From positions 1,054,001 to 1,118,000 of the forward strand of contig JADJWK010000002.1 of the NCBI GenBank assembly GCA_016716405.1: a DNA stretch of 64,000 bases, in the 5' to 3' direction. The notes under the pieces were generated by a model. The model saw only the letters and a list, made by a program, of their open reading frames with translations, ran no database searches and was not told the origin of the DNA. A program made the position numbers and the translations under genes. Shown here one piece after another: positions 9,103 through 17,950 of this stretch (its first letter is position 1; every line of letters begins with the position of its first letter). Source of the DNA: Candidatus Melainabacteria bacterium (GTDB lineage: Bacteria > Cyanobacteriota > Vampirovibrionia > Obscuribacterales > Obscuribacteraceae).

Positions 9103-9851
9103 CGGCTGTTGTCGGCGATCAGCCTGGTCTTGCCCCGGATCTCGTCGAGATTCTCCTGCATGAGTTTGTGGACATGCTTGCGCATGAGACCCGAGCTTCG
9201 ATCGAAATCATTGGGGTCGACCGGGGGCAGAACCCTGACGGTCATATCTGCTTTGAAATTGAGCCTCTTCGATTTTTTCGAGATGACATCGAAGGTGCCG
9301 TCGATCACCACCGGAACCACCGGGACATTGCAATCCACGGCCAGCCGGAAAGCACCATCCCTGAAATTATGTATTTCGCCGTCCTCCGATCGAGTGCCTT
9401 CCGGAAAGAGGAGTATGGAAGCGCCTCTGTTCAGCCAGTCTTTGCAGGTGGCCATCATGAGCTTGATGCTCGAAAGATTGCCTCGCTCGATCTTCACATA
9501 CTGGTTGAGAATCATGTTGAAGCCGATGAACGGCATTTTGAAGATCGACTCTTTGGAGACGAATTTGAATGGTTTGTAGAGACCGTAGAGGATGAGTATG
9601 TCCCAGTAAGACTGGTGGTTCGCCACCAGCACATATGTGCGGCTCGGATCGATGTGCTCGCGTCCCTCGTATTTGACGCGCCAGAACGGATTCGTGTAGA
9701 TGTACAACATGCCCCAGGCGCTGGCGTAGAGATGGAGAAGGCGGCGGTTGCGATCGAAAGGAGCTGTGAAGAGGCAGACGAGAGCGGCGATAGTGACGAA
9801 AAATGCGCTGCTCCCGAAGAAATATGCTGCCCAGAGTATGCTCGGTAACAC
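9099..9851 (-). CDS. plsC: 1-acyl-sn-glycerol-3-phosphate acyltransferase (PlsC-like)
   Basis: PlsC-family acyltransferase that would acylate lysophosphatidate to phosphatidate at the membrane in phospholipid synthesis. A hydrophobic N-terminus (about 5-30) is followed by motif I NHQSYWD (78-84, the catalytic His and Asp) and motif III FPEGTRS (149-155); VPVVPVVI follows. I take the GTG at 9851, which has AAGGG six bases upstream, giving 250 residues; an ATG at 9935 would add 28 residues without a clear RBS. It faces the end of the transglutaminase-like gene and overlaps its stop by three bases. Substrate preference among lyso-lipids is not shown by sequence. Confidence 0.88.
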   Translation of the reverse strand: MLPSILWAAYFFGSSAFFVTIAALVCLFTAPFDRNRRLLHLYASAWGMLYIYTNPFWRVKYEGREHIDPSRTYVLVANHQSYWDILILYGLYKPFKFVSKESIFKMPFIGFNMILNQYVKIERGNLSSIKLMMATCKDWLNRGASILLFPEGTRSEDGEIHNFRDGAFRLAVDCNVPVVPVVIDGTFDVISKKSKRLNFKADMTVRVLPPVDPNDFDRSSGLMRKHVHKLMQENLDEIRGKTRLIADNSR

Positions 9852-9955
9852 CTGTTTTCCCTTTTGAAAATTACGGCAAATAATATCAGATCGAATCAGG
9901 GGTTTGTATTTGCATGAATTTGAGCATATGAACATAAGGGGTCTGGCTTTTATTC

Positions 9956-11863
9956 ATGTTCACACCGAAAAGAGGCATAGTTCCGGAGCAAACCTACAGG
10001 GTGGATTGCCACCCTTCCGTCGAGGTGCTCTCCGAATGGTATGCGAAAGCCCGCAAGTTCACGGGCATCAAGCATATCTTTTTCTGGGAGGTTCCGGAGG
10101 ACAACAAGAAGTTTTTTCTCTCTGTCCACTGTCATTTCGAGACCGAAGAGATGGAGTGGCGGTTCAACGAGGAAGGTCTTACCGGCGGCAAGAAAATGCT
10201 CTGGTTCTACAAGACCTCCGACCTGGCGATAATCTATCCGCAGATCCTGGCTTCCGTAGGCGCCACCCATCCCCTGGACGGCGAAGCCGAGGAGAAGGAG
10301 AAGACCAAGGCGAAAAAACCGACGAGCCTGGGCGATCGTTTCAAGAAGACCGCAACCACCGATCTTTCAGCGATCTATAGTGAGACCAATCATCCCGATA
10401 CCGCCTCTATGACCATCCCGCCCGCTGTTCAGAGCACGGGTATGGGCGCCCAGACTGGATTTCAGGGGGCTCCCGCCGCCCCCGCCGCGGTTCCGATTCC
10501 GCCAATGCCGGCGGATATAGGCGCTCTGGGAGGCGATTTGCGGGTGCGCTCGGTTCCCATGATTCTGCAGACAGCCGAGAAGGATGAGCATACCGGGCAT
10601 CTGCACGTCCACAGCGGCAAGGGCGAGATAGTGGTGCAATTCGGTCTGGGCAAGCCAGTTCATGCCACCTCCCCGGTGGGGAACGGGCTGGAGGCAGTGA
10701 TGGAGCTCTTTACCTGGCGGGAAGGCCTGGCTCATTTCGAGGCGGACAGACAGCCCGAGGCAGCCAGCGTGCAGGAGTCCACCGACGAGCTTCTCAGGCT
10801 CGGAGAGGAGCATCTCGCCAATCTCGATTTCATGCGCCAGCATGGTCTCGAGCTCATGTCGGTCCTTCACAAGCCGCCTATTCATGCCGGGAGCGACGAG
10901 CAACTCGAGCGGCGTCTCCAGGATGGCGCGCCCCTTGGATTGAAAGTACAGAAGACCGTCTATTACGATCTGGACGGTAATCTCAGCCTCAAAGAGATCG
11001 CCGACAAGTACAATCTCGGTCCCAGCCGGACTATCGCAGTGGCAGTCAATCTTCTCAAGCTCGGACTGGTGATGACTCCGGATAACCGCTCTCTCAAGTC
11101 CATAGCCGAGTCCACCACCCACAATCTCAGTCTGCCGGAGGATCCCGAGAGCCATGGCAAGGCTCCCCTGCAACCGCCCAAGTTCGTGTTCCATGGACCG
11201 GCCACCGGCGAGATGGCATCTTTCGGACCGGGCAAGAACATCTTCCAGCAACCTTCGGTGGCGCCCGGCTCCCCGGACCTGCCGCCTTCTTCGGCTCCTG
11301 CCAGCGGGCTCGTGGAGGTGGGAGTTCCTGACAAACCGGCTGATTACAAGCCGGCCATGAGCATGCAGGTGGCAGCCTTCCTTCACAATATCCAGACCGA
11401 TATATTCACCCAGGAAGCCTTTTTCTATTTTCTCGAGCGGGAGTTCAAGCGGGCTTTCCGGTTCAGCACCGAGTTCACCCTGGTGGTTTTCTGTATTCGC
11501 CTGGCGGCTGCCGACAGCCCGGCCGGATTGAGCAAGGAAGAGATCCGGTCGATCACCGGCGCCATCAATCGCATCAAACGGGAGGTCGATGTAATCGGCC
11601 ATCTCGGCGAGCGTGGTTTCGGCTTGATTCTCCCCGGGGTGAACAGCGCTCAGGCTGCCAATCTCATCGACCGGATCATGAGCGAGCTTCCTCAGCAGGC
11701 TCAGGGGCTGGCGGCCTATCAACCGGCCCTTCACTTCGGCATGGCCAGCGTGCCTTTCGACTCCAAAGAGCTCACCGACCTTCTCTCTGTTGCTCAGGGC
11801 GCCATGATCGCCGCCTGCCAGAAAAACGTCACTCGCCTGAGCGCTGCCGAGGTCAGGGCGTGA
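9956..11863 (+). CDS. DUF4388 regulator with winged helix and degenerate GGDEF
   Basis: A 635-residue soluble protein. Residues 1-115 form an unrecognised alpha/beta domain. A DUF4388 (PATAN-like) domain follows at about 185-280, recognisable by DEHTGHLHVHSGKGEIVVQF and GKPVHA. A helix-turn-helix-like stretch, LSLKEIADKYNLGPSRTI, is at about 345. The C-terminus (about 475-630) has the layout of a GGDEF domain, but the signature loop reads LGERGFGLI in place of GGDEF, so cyclic-di-GMP synthesis is unlikely. DUF4388 proteins are often regulators in gliding or predatory lineages. Its stop overlaps the GTG of the next gene by four bases. Confidence 0.7.
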   Translation: MFTPKRGIVPEQTYRVDCHPSVEVLSEWYAKARKFTGIKHIFFWEVPEDNKKFFLSVHCHFETEEMEWRFNEEGLTGGKKMLWFYKTSDLAIIYPQILASVGATHPLDGEAEEKEKTKAKKPTSLGDRFKKTATTDLSAIYSETNHPDTASMTIPPAVQSTGMGAQTGFQGAPAAPAAVPIPPMPADIGALGGDLRVRSVPMILQTAEKDEHTGHLHVHSGKGEIVVQFGLGKPVHATSPVGNGLEAVMELFTWREGLAHFEADRQPEAASVQESTDELLRLGEEHLANLDFMRQHGLELMSVLHKPPIHAGSDEQLERRLQDGAPLGLKVQKTVYYDLDGNLSLKEIADKYNLGPSRTIAVAVNLLKLGLVMTPDNRSLKSIAESTTHNLSLPEDPESHGKAPLQPPKFVFHGPATGEMASFGPGKNIFQQPSVAPGSPDLPPSSAPASGLVEVGVPDKPADYKPAMSMQVAAFLHNIQTDIFTQEAFFYFLEREFKRAFRFSTEFTLVVFCIRLAAADSPAGLSKEEIRSITGAINRIKREVDVIGHLGERGFGLILPGVNSAQAANLIDRIMSELPQQAQGLAAYQPALHFGMASVPFDSKELTDLLSVAQGAMIAACQKNVTRLSAAEVRA

Positions 11864-13587
11864 GGACCCTTTGGGCTTTCTTCCTCCTGGCTGTCTTCTT
11901 TTCCGTCAATCTATCCGTTACACCGGCCGCTCGAGCCGGGGAGGGCACTTTGTCGGCTGACATAGTCATCAAGAACGCCCGCGTCTACACCATGGATACC
12001 GCCAGACGGTGGCAGCAGTCCGTGGCCGTCAGGGCCGACAGAATTGTCTATGTCGGTACCGATGATGGTGCGGCCAGTCATATCGGTCCAGCGACCCGGG
12101 TGATCGATGCTCGGGGCGGCATGGTCATGCCTGGAATGTTCGACTGTCACGTCCATCTGGCCGACGGCGGGGTCCATCTCAATGAATGCAACCTCGATGA
12201 CTGCAAGACCGGCTCGGCGGTGCTGAAGAAGGTCAAGGACTACGCCGCCTCCAAACCGGATCTCGAGTGGATCAGAGGGGCTGGCTGGAGCCTGCCTCTT
12301 TTCGAGGGTGGCAATCCGAGCAAAAAGGATCTCGACGAAATCATTCCAGACCGTCCGGTCTTCCTCGAGTCCCAGGACTATCACTCGGGCTGGGCGAATT
12401 CGGCGGCGCTCGCCAGAGCCGGCATCACCCACGATACCAGAGATCCGGAGGGCGGTCGCATAGAGAGGGACGAGAAGGGCGAGCCCACCGGAACCCTGAG
12501 AGAGACCGCCATGCATATCATCCAGAAGCTCATCCCGGAGCGCTCGCGCCAGGACTATGCGGCGGGTCTGCGCCGCGGTCAGGAGCTCGCCAATCGGATG
12601 GGGATCACATCCATTCAGGACGCCTGGGTGAATATGGAGCTCCTCACTGCCTACCTCGATCTCGAAAGGGAAGGCGAGCTGAAAGTGCGGGTAAGCACCG
12701 CCTGGAAGATCGATCCGGAGAAGGACTTCGCAGCCCAGGTCCACCGCATGAGAGAGCTCAGAGACCGGTATTCCAGCGAGATGGTCTCTTTCAGCAGCGC
12801 CAAGCTCTTTGCCGACGGGGTTATCGAAGCCCATACCGCGGCGCTTATCGAGCCTTATTCGGGGATCCAGGACAAGACAGAGAGAGACGAGCTCAATTTT
12901 CCCGGCGGGAAGATGAAAGAGATAGTCGCTCTGCTGGAGAGGAACGGCTTTCAGGTCCATGTCCATGCCATCGGCGATCGGGCGGTGCGCACCACCCTCG
13001 ATGCATTCCAGCATAGCCGCAAGAATAGCGGCGCCGGTCTTTCTCTCAGGCATCATATCGCCCACCTGGAGCTTATCGATTCCAGGGACATTCCGCGTTT
13101 CCGAGAGCTCGGCGTGACGGCGACGGTCCAACCCTTCTGGTGCCAGCGGGACAAATATATCGAGGAGCTCACCGAGCCGGTTCTGGGACCGGAGCGCAGC
13201 CGGGATATCTATCCGCTCGGCGCTCTTTATGCCTCCGGGGCAAGGCTCGCCGGTGGGAGCGACTGGCCTGTGTCGTCTCTCAATCCTTTCGATGCCATGG
13301 AGGTGGCGGTGCGCCGGGCCCCGCCCGGGGATGCCGCAGCCGAATCCTGGCTCCCGCACCAGAAAATCGCTCTGCAGGCCTGTCTCGAGGCTTATACGAT
13401 CAACGGCGCTTTCGTCAATCATTGCGAGGACCGGCGCGGCTCCATCGAGGCAGGCAAGGATGCCGATCTGATCATCCTCGATCGCGATCTTTTCGCCGTC
13501 TCTCCCGAGACCATCCATGAGACCCGGGTGCTCATGACTATTCTGGGGGGCAGGATTGTCCACCGGGATGGCGGATTGCTTCCATGA
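11860..13587 (+). CDS. secreted amidohydrolase, YtcJ-like (amidohydrolase family 3)
   Basis: Metal-dependent amidohydrolase of 575 residues with a signal peptide ending near Ala-Arg-Ala (24-26). The fold is marked by DIVIKNARVYTMD near the N-terminus, the metal-binding His97-Val-His99 in FDCHVHLADGG, a HVHAIGDRAV strand, HHIAHLE, and GGSDWPV with the metal-ligand Asp. Family 3 enzymes hydrolyse N-acyl amino acids, ureas or related amides; substrate is unknown. It starts with GTG in a GTGA overlap with the preceding DUF4388 gene, so translation is coupled even though the functions seem unrelated. The next promoter begins three bases after its stop. Confidence 0.88.
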   Translation: MRTLWAFFLLAVFFSVNLSVTPAARAGEGTLSADIVIKNARVYTMDTARRWQQSVAVRADRIVYVGTDDGAASHIGPATRVIDARGGMVMPGMFDCHVHLADGGVHLNECNLDDCKTGSAVLKKVKDYAASKPDLEWIRGAGWSLPLFEGGNPSKKDLDEIIPDRPVFLESQDYHSGWANSAALARAGITHDTRDPEGGRIERDEKGEPTGTLRETAMHIIQKLIPERSRQDYAAGLRRGQELANRMGITSIQDAWVNMELLTAYLDLEREGELKVRVSTAWKIDPEKDFAAQVHRMRELRDRYSSEMVSFSSAKLFADGVIEAHTAALIEPYSGIQDKTERDELNFPGGKMKEIVALLERNGFQVHVHAIGDRAVRTTLDAFQHSRKNSGAGLSLRHHIAHLELIDSRDIPRFRELGVTATVQPFWCQRDKYIEELTEPVLGPERSRDIYPLGALYASGARLAGGSDWPVSSLNPFDAMEVAVRRAPPGDAAAESWLPHQKIALQACLEAYTINGAFVNHCEDRRGSIEAGKDADLIILDRDLFAVSPETIHETRVLMTILGGRIVHRDGGLLP

Positions 13588-13589
13588 GC

Positions 13590-13619
13590 TTGACACGCAT
13601 ACGTATGTATGTGTAAAAT
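13590..13619 (+). promoter_or_regulatory. imuA promoter with SOS-like operator in the spacer
   Basis: A -35 TTGACA (13590-13595) and -10 TAAAAT (13614-13619) are 18 bases apart. Within the spacer lies an inverted repeat CATAC-GTAT-GTATG (13598-13611). The same arm sequence with a 4-base spacer, at the same place relative to -10, is found in front of dnaE2. The TAC-N4-GTA core matches what I recall of the cyanobacterial LexA box (RGTACNNNDGTWCB), so LexA repression is the likely reading. A repressor bound here would block RNA polymerase. No lexA gene is in the window. Confidence 0.72.
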
Positions 13620-14471
13620 GTGAGAATCGATAATAGTCAGGCTCTATCTAATTTGAAAGCAGCATCTCTACGCCAGCAACTCGAGCAATTATTTCCGGGC
13701 AAATGGCTCTCCGCAGGAGACGCCCTCAGGGTCCTGCGTACAGGCATTGCCGAAATCGACTCCGAAAGCGGGCGGGGGCTGGCGCGCCGGCGCATCAGCG
13801 CCTGGACGGGTCCGGTCTCATCAGGAAAGACCACTCTTTTACGAAGCGTGGTGGCATACTGGTGCATGTCCGGGCTCAACGTCGCTTATATCGATACTTT
13901 CAGCCGCTTGATTGCTTTCGACTGGGCTTTTGTCGACCGGGGGCTGTGTGGTGCCTGGCCTGCGGGGATGATCACAGCTGGTGGCAGGCAGGGCTCTTGC
14001 GGGCAGTTCATGGTGCTGCGCCTGAGAGGCGGCGGAACAGGGGATAGCAGCGTCCGCCGCGAGGCCTTCTGGGCTGCCGAGCAGTTGATCGCGAGCAATA
14101 TCTTCGACGTGGTGATCTTCGATCTTGTCACGATCCCTTATCTGAGCGATCGTATCTATGCTCGTTTGCAGCGTGCTCTCGACCGGTCGCGATCGGCTCT
14201 CATCCTGTTGCGGGATGAAGACGGGGAAGATCCGGGACAGGGGCGAGATCATTCTCATACCAGAGTCGGTTTCCAATGGTCGAGCAATTATGCTCGTCAG
14301 GACGGTCTTGGCGGGCCGGTCATGATCCTTCCCGGTATCCGGGGCTTTATCGAGAAAGATGGTCTGACCCGCAATATGGAGATAGAGCTCGTCACCAATG
14401 TCACGAATCGCCTGTTTACACATCCCCAACCTCCCGATCGTCGCACATCAAAAGCACGAGCCCGAGCTTAA
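13620..14471 (+). CDS. imuA: ImuA-like RecA-fold ATPase of the mutasome
   Basis: A 283-residue protein with a RecA-like P-loop GPVSSGKTT (64-72) and hydrophobic beta strands after it (NVAYIDTF, VVIFDLV), as in ImuA/ImuA' proteins. ImuA works with ImuB and DnaE2 in SOS-induced translesion synthesis, probably by interacting with RecA. Identity rests on the RecA-like core plus overlap with imuB and the shared operator with dnaE2. The GTG at 13620 directly follows the -10 box, so it may precede the transcription start; an in-frame TTG at 13653 or another weak codon is a possible true start. The 3' end overlaps imuB by 74 bases. Confidence 0.78.
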   Translation: MRIDNSQALSNLKAASLRQQLEQLFPGKWLSAGDALRVLRTGIAEIDSESGRGLARRRISAWTGPVSSGKTTLLRSVVAYWCMSGLNVAYIDTFSRLIAFDWAFVDRGLCGAWPAGMITAGGRQGSCGQFMVLRLRGGGTGDSSVRREAFWAAEQLIASNIFDVVIFDLVTIPYLSDRIYARLQRALDRSRSALILLRDEDGEDPGQGRDHSHTRVGFQWSSNYARQDGLGGPVMILPGIRGFIEKDGLTRNMEIELVTNVTNRLFTHPQPPDRRTSKARARA

Positions 14472-15969
14472 GGACAGACCTTTCGTCCTGATCGGCGGCC
14501 GATCCGCTGTTCGCTTCTGCTCGCGAAAAGCCGGGGCTGCCATGGTGGCACCGGGGATGCGTCTTTCTCAGGCCCGCGCTCTCTGCTCCGAGCTCCTCTG
14601 GCGTGATTATGACGAGTCTCTGTGCCGGCAGGCGCAGAAAGAGCTGCTTGCCGATCTGATCTCCTGCTCCCCCAGGGTGAGCGCATCTGCGGGCTCCCTT
14701 GCCAATTTCCTCCTGGACGCCGGTGGTCTCAGGTATATGGGCGGAGAGGGGAAGCTCTGCCGGGAGCTTCTCAAGCTTGTCAGTCGCCGGGGCTATACCG
14801 AAGCCAGTGTCGGTATCGCTGACAGTGCTTTCGCCGCCACCGTGGCGGCGCTTTCCCGGCGCCGCTGGCTGCTGGTCCCGGAGGGGGGCGATCGGGATTT
14901 TCTCGCTTGCTTGCCTGTCGACTACCTGCCTGTCGAAATGGAGACTCGGCAGACTCTCAGGAGTCTCGGTATCGATCGTATCGGCGAATTCACCGCTCTT
15001 GCTCCGGACGAGATCTGCTCGCGCTTCGGTGCCGGTGCTCTTGCCGCTTATCATCTCGCTTGCGGTCTCGACGCCAGGCAGCCTTCTATACCAGTGAAAG
15101 AGAGGAGCTATCACTGTCTCGTCGATCTCGGCGGGCCGGTGGAGTCTTTCACCGATACGATCTTCGTGATCAAGTCCCTGATCGATCGGCTCGTTCTCGA
15201 GCTCTCCCGAGAGTCTCTCTGCGCCGAAGAGCTTGCCATCGGGTTTTATCACGATAGCGAATTGATCGAGGAGAGACCGATCAGGATGATGAGCCCTTCC
15301 AGTAACAGCAAGTTTCTCCTCGAGGTATTGCGGCTCGGTCTCGAGAGCAAGCCCATCGCCCGGGAGTTCACGGCCCTGGAGCTGACCATCGTGCGGACGG
15401 CGCCCGAGTCTCGGCAACAGTTGAGCCTCGCCGGGAGCAGTGACGGGCGAGCCGATCCCCTCGGGAGCAAGAGCGGTGAGGCGCTTTCTCTCCTGCTGGC
15501 CCGTATCGCTGTCAGGCTTGGCGACGAAGCCCTGGTTCGTCCGGTTCTGGACGATCAGTATTTCCATGATCTTGCCGGGCGCTGGCGGCCGGTCATCGAG
15601 AAGACTGGTGGTGAGCCGGCTGCCGTTGATGTCGATTTTGTGGAGCAGTTCCTGGGCTCTTCGGGACTGGTATCGGAAATGGTGCTCAAGAAATGCAGCG
15701 AGAGTGACGGCGCTGATGACCGTGGAGTAGTACCGGTAATGGTGGAGTTTCGGGAGTCGCGGCCCGGCGCCGTCAACTTCGGGGGAATCTGGCACGAGAT
15801 CATTGCTATTACCGTACCCGAATGCCTGTCGGGGCTCTGGTGGGAAGCTCCGGTACGCCGGTCCTGTTACAGGGCTCTTATCCGCTCTCCTTTCGGGCAG
15901 AAACTCCTGGTTATGCTGGTTTACGATCATGAGCTTCGATCCTGGCACATCGAAGGAATCTTCGACTGA
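14398..15969 (+). CDS. imuB: ImuB, catalytically inactive Y-family polymerase homologue
   Basis: A 523-residue Y-family protein. The first motif reads ACLHIPNLPIVAH, lacking the catalytic acid seen in active DinB enzymes, and the third reads FLLDAGGLRYMGGE, the ImuB-type version of the lost SIDE motif. A helix-hairpin-helix-like stretch (RSLGIDRIGEFTAL) follows. The segment RQQLSLAG at about 340-350 could be a beta-clamp binding motif, as in ImuB. Such proteins act as the hub joining ImuA, DnaE2 and the clamp. It starts inside imuA, so the two are made together. Alternative: a diverged DinB; missing acids and the partner gene favour ImuB. Confidence 0.85.
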   Translation: MSRIACLHIPNLPIVAHQKHEPELKDRPFVLIGGRSAVRFCSRKAGAAMVAPGMRLSQARALCSELLWRDYDESLCRQAQKELLADLISCSPRVSASAGSLANFLLDAGGLRYMGGEGKLCRELLKLVSRRGYTEASVGIADSAFAATVAALSRRRWLLVPEGGDRDFLACLPVDYLPVEMETRQTLRSLGIDRIGEFTALAPDEICSRFGAGALAAYHLACGLDARQPSIPVKERSYHCLVDLGGPVESFTDTIFVIKSLIDRLVLELSRESLCAEELAIGFYHDSELIEERPIRMMSPSSNSKFLLEVLRLGLESKPIAREFTALELTIVRTAPESRQQLSLAGSSDGRADPLGSKSGEALSLLLARIAVRLGDEALVRPVLDDQYFHDLAGRWRPVIEKTGGEPAAVDVDFVEQFLGSSGLVSEMVLKKCSESDGADDRGVVPVMVEFRESRPGAVNFGGIWHEIIAITVPECLSGLWWEAPVRRSCYRALIRSPFGQKLLVMLVYDHELRSWHIEGIFD

Positions 15970-15987
15970 CATGCTACTCTAATTCGA

Positions 15988-16899
15988 ATGGAACTCCTGG
16001 CTTGCCTAGACAATACCCTGCTCCTCAATGTGGCAGTGATCGCCACCCTGATCTGCTGGGGTGCCTGGGGCATTACCGATAAGCTTGCCCTCGATAAGGC
16101 ACCGCCGCTCATGGTGATGTTCTGCCTCAATCTTTTCGCTCTGCCTGCACTGGTCCTCTCCCTGGGCGCACTTTACGTCCTCGAGCCAGGACAGTGGATC
16201 AACCAGCCGGTCCTCTTCTGGACAGGTGTGGCAGGAGTGGCTTATTTCATTGCCATGATCCTCTATCTCGTCGCCATGGGTATGACCGACGCCAGCTTCA
16301 TTCTGGGAATCACTTCGGGATATCCGATCATCCTGCAGTTCATCTCCACCTTCTTCCTCAAAGAGCCTCTTGTTCCGGTACGTCTTCTTGGAAGCGCCCT
16401 GGTGCTTGCCGGGATTCTTGCCATATCCTGGTCGGCGAGGACCGGGGCCGAGAAGTTGAGGCTCTCACCACTTTTGATATTACTGATTGTTGTGACGACG
16501 CTACTCTGGGGGATCTGGGGGATCTTCGACAAGATAGCCCTGGAGGCCGGCTCGCCGCTCATGGCTTTTGCCGGCAAGTGTCTCTGGGATGTTCTCTGTC
16601 TTCTGGCTCTCTGGGTCTATCTGCTGCGCGCCAGAAAATTCGAGGTGCCGCGAACGGCCGGTCTCTGGGTGCCGGTCTCGATCTCGGCGGTCTGCCTCTA
16701 CCTGGGGGCGTTCGCTTATCTTGTCGGTTTGCAACTGGCCACGGCTTCTTATATTGTCTCCATCACCGGCTGCTATCCGCTGGTCATGTATCTTCTGGCT
16801 CTGGTGATTCTCAAGGAGCGTTTCAACGCCCTGCGTCTTCTGGGTATCCTGCTCATCACCATGGGCGGCATCGTCACTCATACTACGCAGACCCTCTAG
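15988..16899 (+). CDS. EamA-family transporter (DMT superfamily)
   Basis: A 303-residue protein of about ten membrane helices arranged as two EamA halves; the halves repeat each other, with ICWGAWGITDKLALDKAPPL (about 23-42) mirrored by LLWGIWGIFDKIALEAGSPL near residue 172. EamA proteins export amino acids, nucleobases or other small metabolites; the substrate is not readable. It begins 18 bases after imuB, close enough to be co-transcribed with the mutasome genes, although a functional tie is not expected. An independent promoter for the next gene starts 17 bases after its stop. Confidence 0.88.
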   Translation: MELLACLDNTLLLNVAVIATLICWGAWGITDKLALDKAPPLMVMFCLNLFALPALVLSLGALYVLEPGQWINQPVLFWTGVAGVAYFIAMILYLVAMGMTDASFILGITSGYPIILQFISTFFLKEPLVPVRLLGSALVLAGILAISWSARTGAEKLRLSPLLILLIVVTTLLWGIWGIFDKIALEAGSPLMAFAGKCLWDVLCLLALWVYLLRARKFEVPRTAGLWVPVSISAVCLYLGAFAYLVGLQLATASYIVSITGCYPLVMYLLALVILKERFNALRLLGILLITMGGIVTHTTQTL

Positions 16900-16916
16900 C
16901 CGGATGCTCCCGACGG

Positions 16917-16945
16917 TTGTCAAGGCGGCATCCTGTGGGCATAAT
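16917..16945 (+). promoter_or_regulatory. promoter of the cell-wall amidase gene
   Basis: TTGTCA (16917-16922), 17 bases, CATAAT (16940-16945). Transcription would begin near 16952, leaving a short leader that holds AAGGGAGG (16958-16965), a strong ribosome binding site. No operator-like repeat is obvious here. Confidence 0.5.
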
Positions 16946-16972
16946 ATTGACATGTCGAAGGGAGGCTGAGCG

Positions 16973-17887
16973 CTGGCAGAAGATTTTTTCATTCCGGAGA
17001 GCAGCAAGGGTCGCGCCGATCATGGCGATCCCGGCAAGTTCTACGCTGACAGCTATGGAGCTGCAGGCGACAGAGCCTGGAAGAGCCGCTGGAACGATCT
17101 GTTTAAGGACCAGAAGGGCAATGATGGTGGTAAAGCAAGCACCGTAGACTTCGTCGAGCCTCCGGTCCGAGACAGGCCGATTAGCGGCCAGAGTATTCTG
17201 CCGCCTGCCTGGCGTTTTTCCACCGACGGTCAGAAGCCGCAGGGCTATTATCAAGATCGCCCCACCTACTTCGATCGAGTTCCGGAAGGCGACCGGGTGA
17301 CAGAGAGCCGGGACAAGCCCCTGGCGGGCAAGAAGATCTATATCGATGCCGGGCACGGAGCCAACCATCCGAAATACGGAGCCGTTCACCAGGGGGTGGA
17401 GGAGAAGAATCTGGTCCTGGATTATGCCCTGGAGCTGGGTCGCAAGCTTCAATCCATGGGAGCGGAGGTCGTTCAGACTCGAACAAGCGATGTGCTGGTC
17501 ACCAACCAGCAGCGTCAGAGCAAGGCCGATAGCTCGGGCGCTGACATAGTGCTCAGGATTCATGCCAATTCGAGCAGGTCGGCTTCGGTCAGTGGTATCG
17601 AGACTTATTTCACCGATCCTCACGATCGACCTCTGGCTGATGCAGTGCACGGTAGCCTGGTGCGAGAGCTCAATCGCTATGTCGGAACGCATGGAGGAGG
17701 CCGGGTCGAGGACCGCAATGTCCTTCAACGGCAATTCGAGATGGACGCCCGGGCTCCTCAGATCCTCATGGAGCTTGGCTATATGAGCAATCGCAGAGAG
17801 CTCGCTCGCCTCACCTCTCCGGGCTACAGAGCGGCAGCGGTGGACGCCATAGCCGACGGGGTGTTGAGATATTTCCAGCGCCGATAG
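16973..17887 (+). CDS. N-acetylmuramoyl-L-alanine amidase (Amidase_3), probable CTG start
   Basis: Zinc amidase that would cut the MurNAc-L-Ala bond of peptidoglycan. The catalytic domain shows IDAGHG, the Glu in GVEEKN, the second His in VLRIHANS and the Glu of LMELGYMSN. The only in-frame ATG/GTG/TTG start is a GTG at 17297 giving 196 residues. The frame stays open up to a TGA at 16967, and AAGGGAGG lies seven bases before a CTG at 16973; upstream is a good promoter. A start there gives 304 residues with a hydrophilic N-terminal extension of about 108. No signal peptide is evident, so export or a cytoplasmic role is unclear. Confidence 0.82.
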   Translation: MAEDFFIPESSKGRADHGDPGKFYADSYGAAGDRAWKSRWNDLFKDQKGNDGGKASTVDFVEPPVRDRPISGQSILPPAWRFSTDGQKPQGYYQDRPTYFDRVPEGDRVTESRDKPLAGKKIYIDAGHGANHPKYGAVHQGVEEKNLVLDYALELGRKLQSMGAEVVQTRTSDVLVTNQQRQSKADSSGADIVLRIHANSSRSASVSGIETYFTDPHDRPLADAVHGSLVRELNRYVGTHGGGRVEDRNVLQRQFEMDARAPQILMELGYMSNRRELARLTSPGYRAAAVDAIADGVLRYFQRR

Positions 17888-17950
17888 GTAAGCGTCCGGT
17901 TACACTGCGGACGGCACCGGTGTCAGTGCTGGCTTCCTGACAGGGCATTA

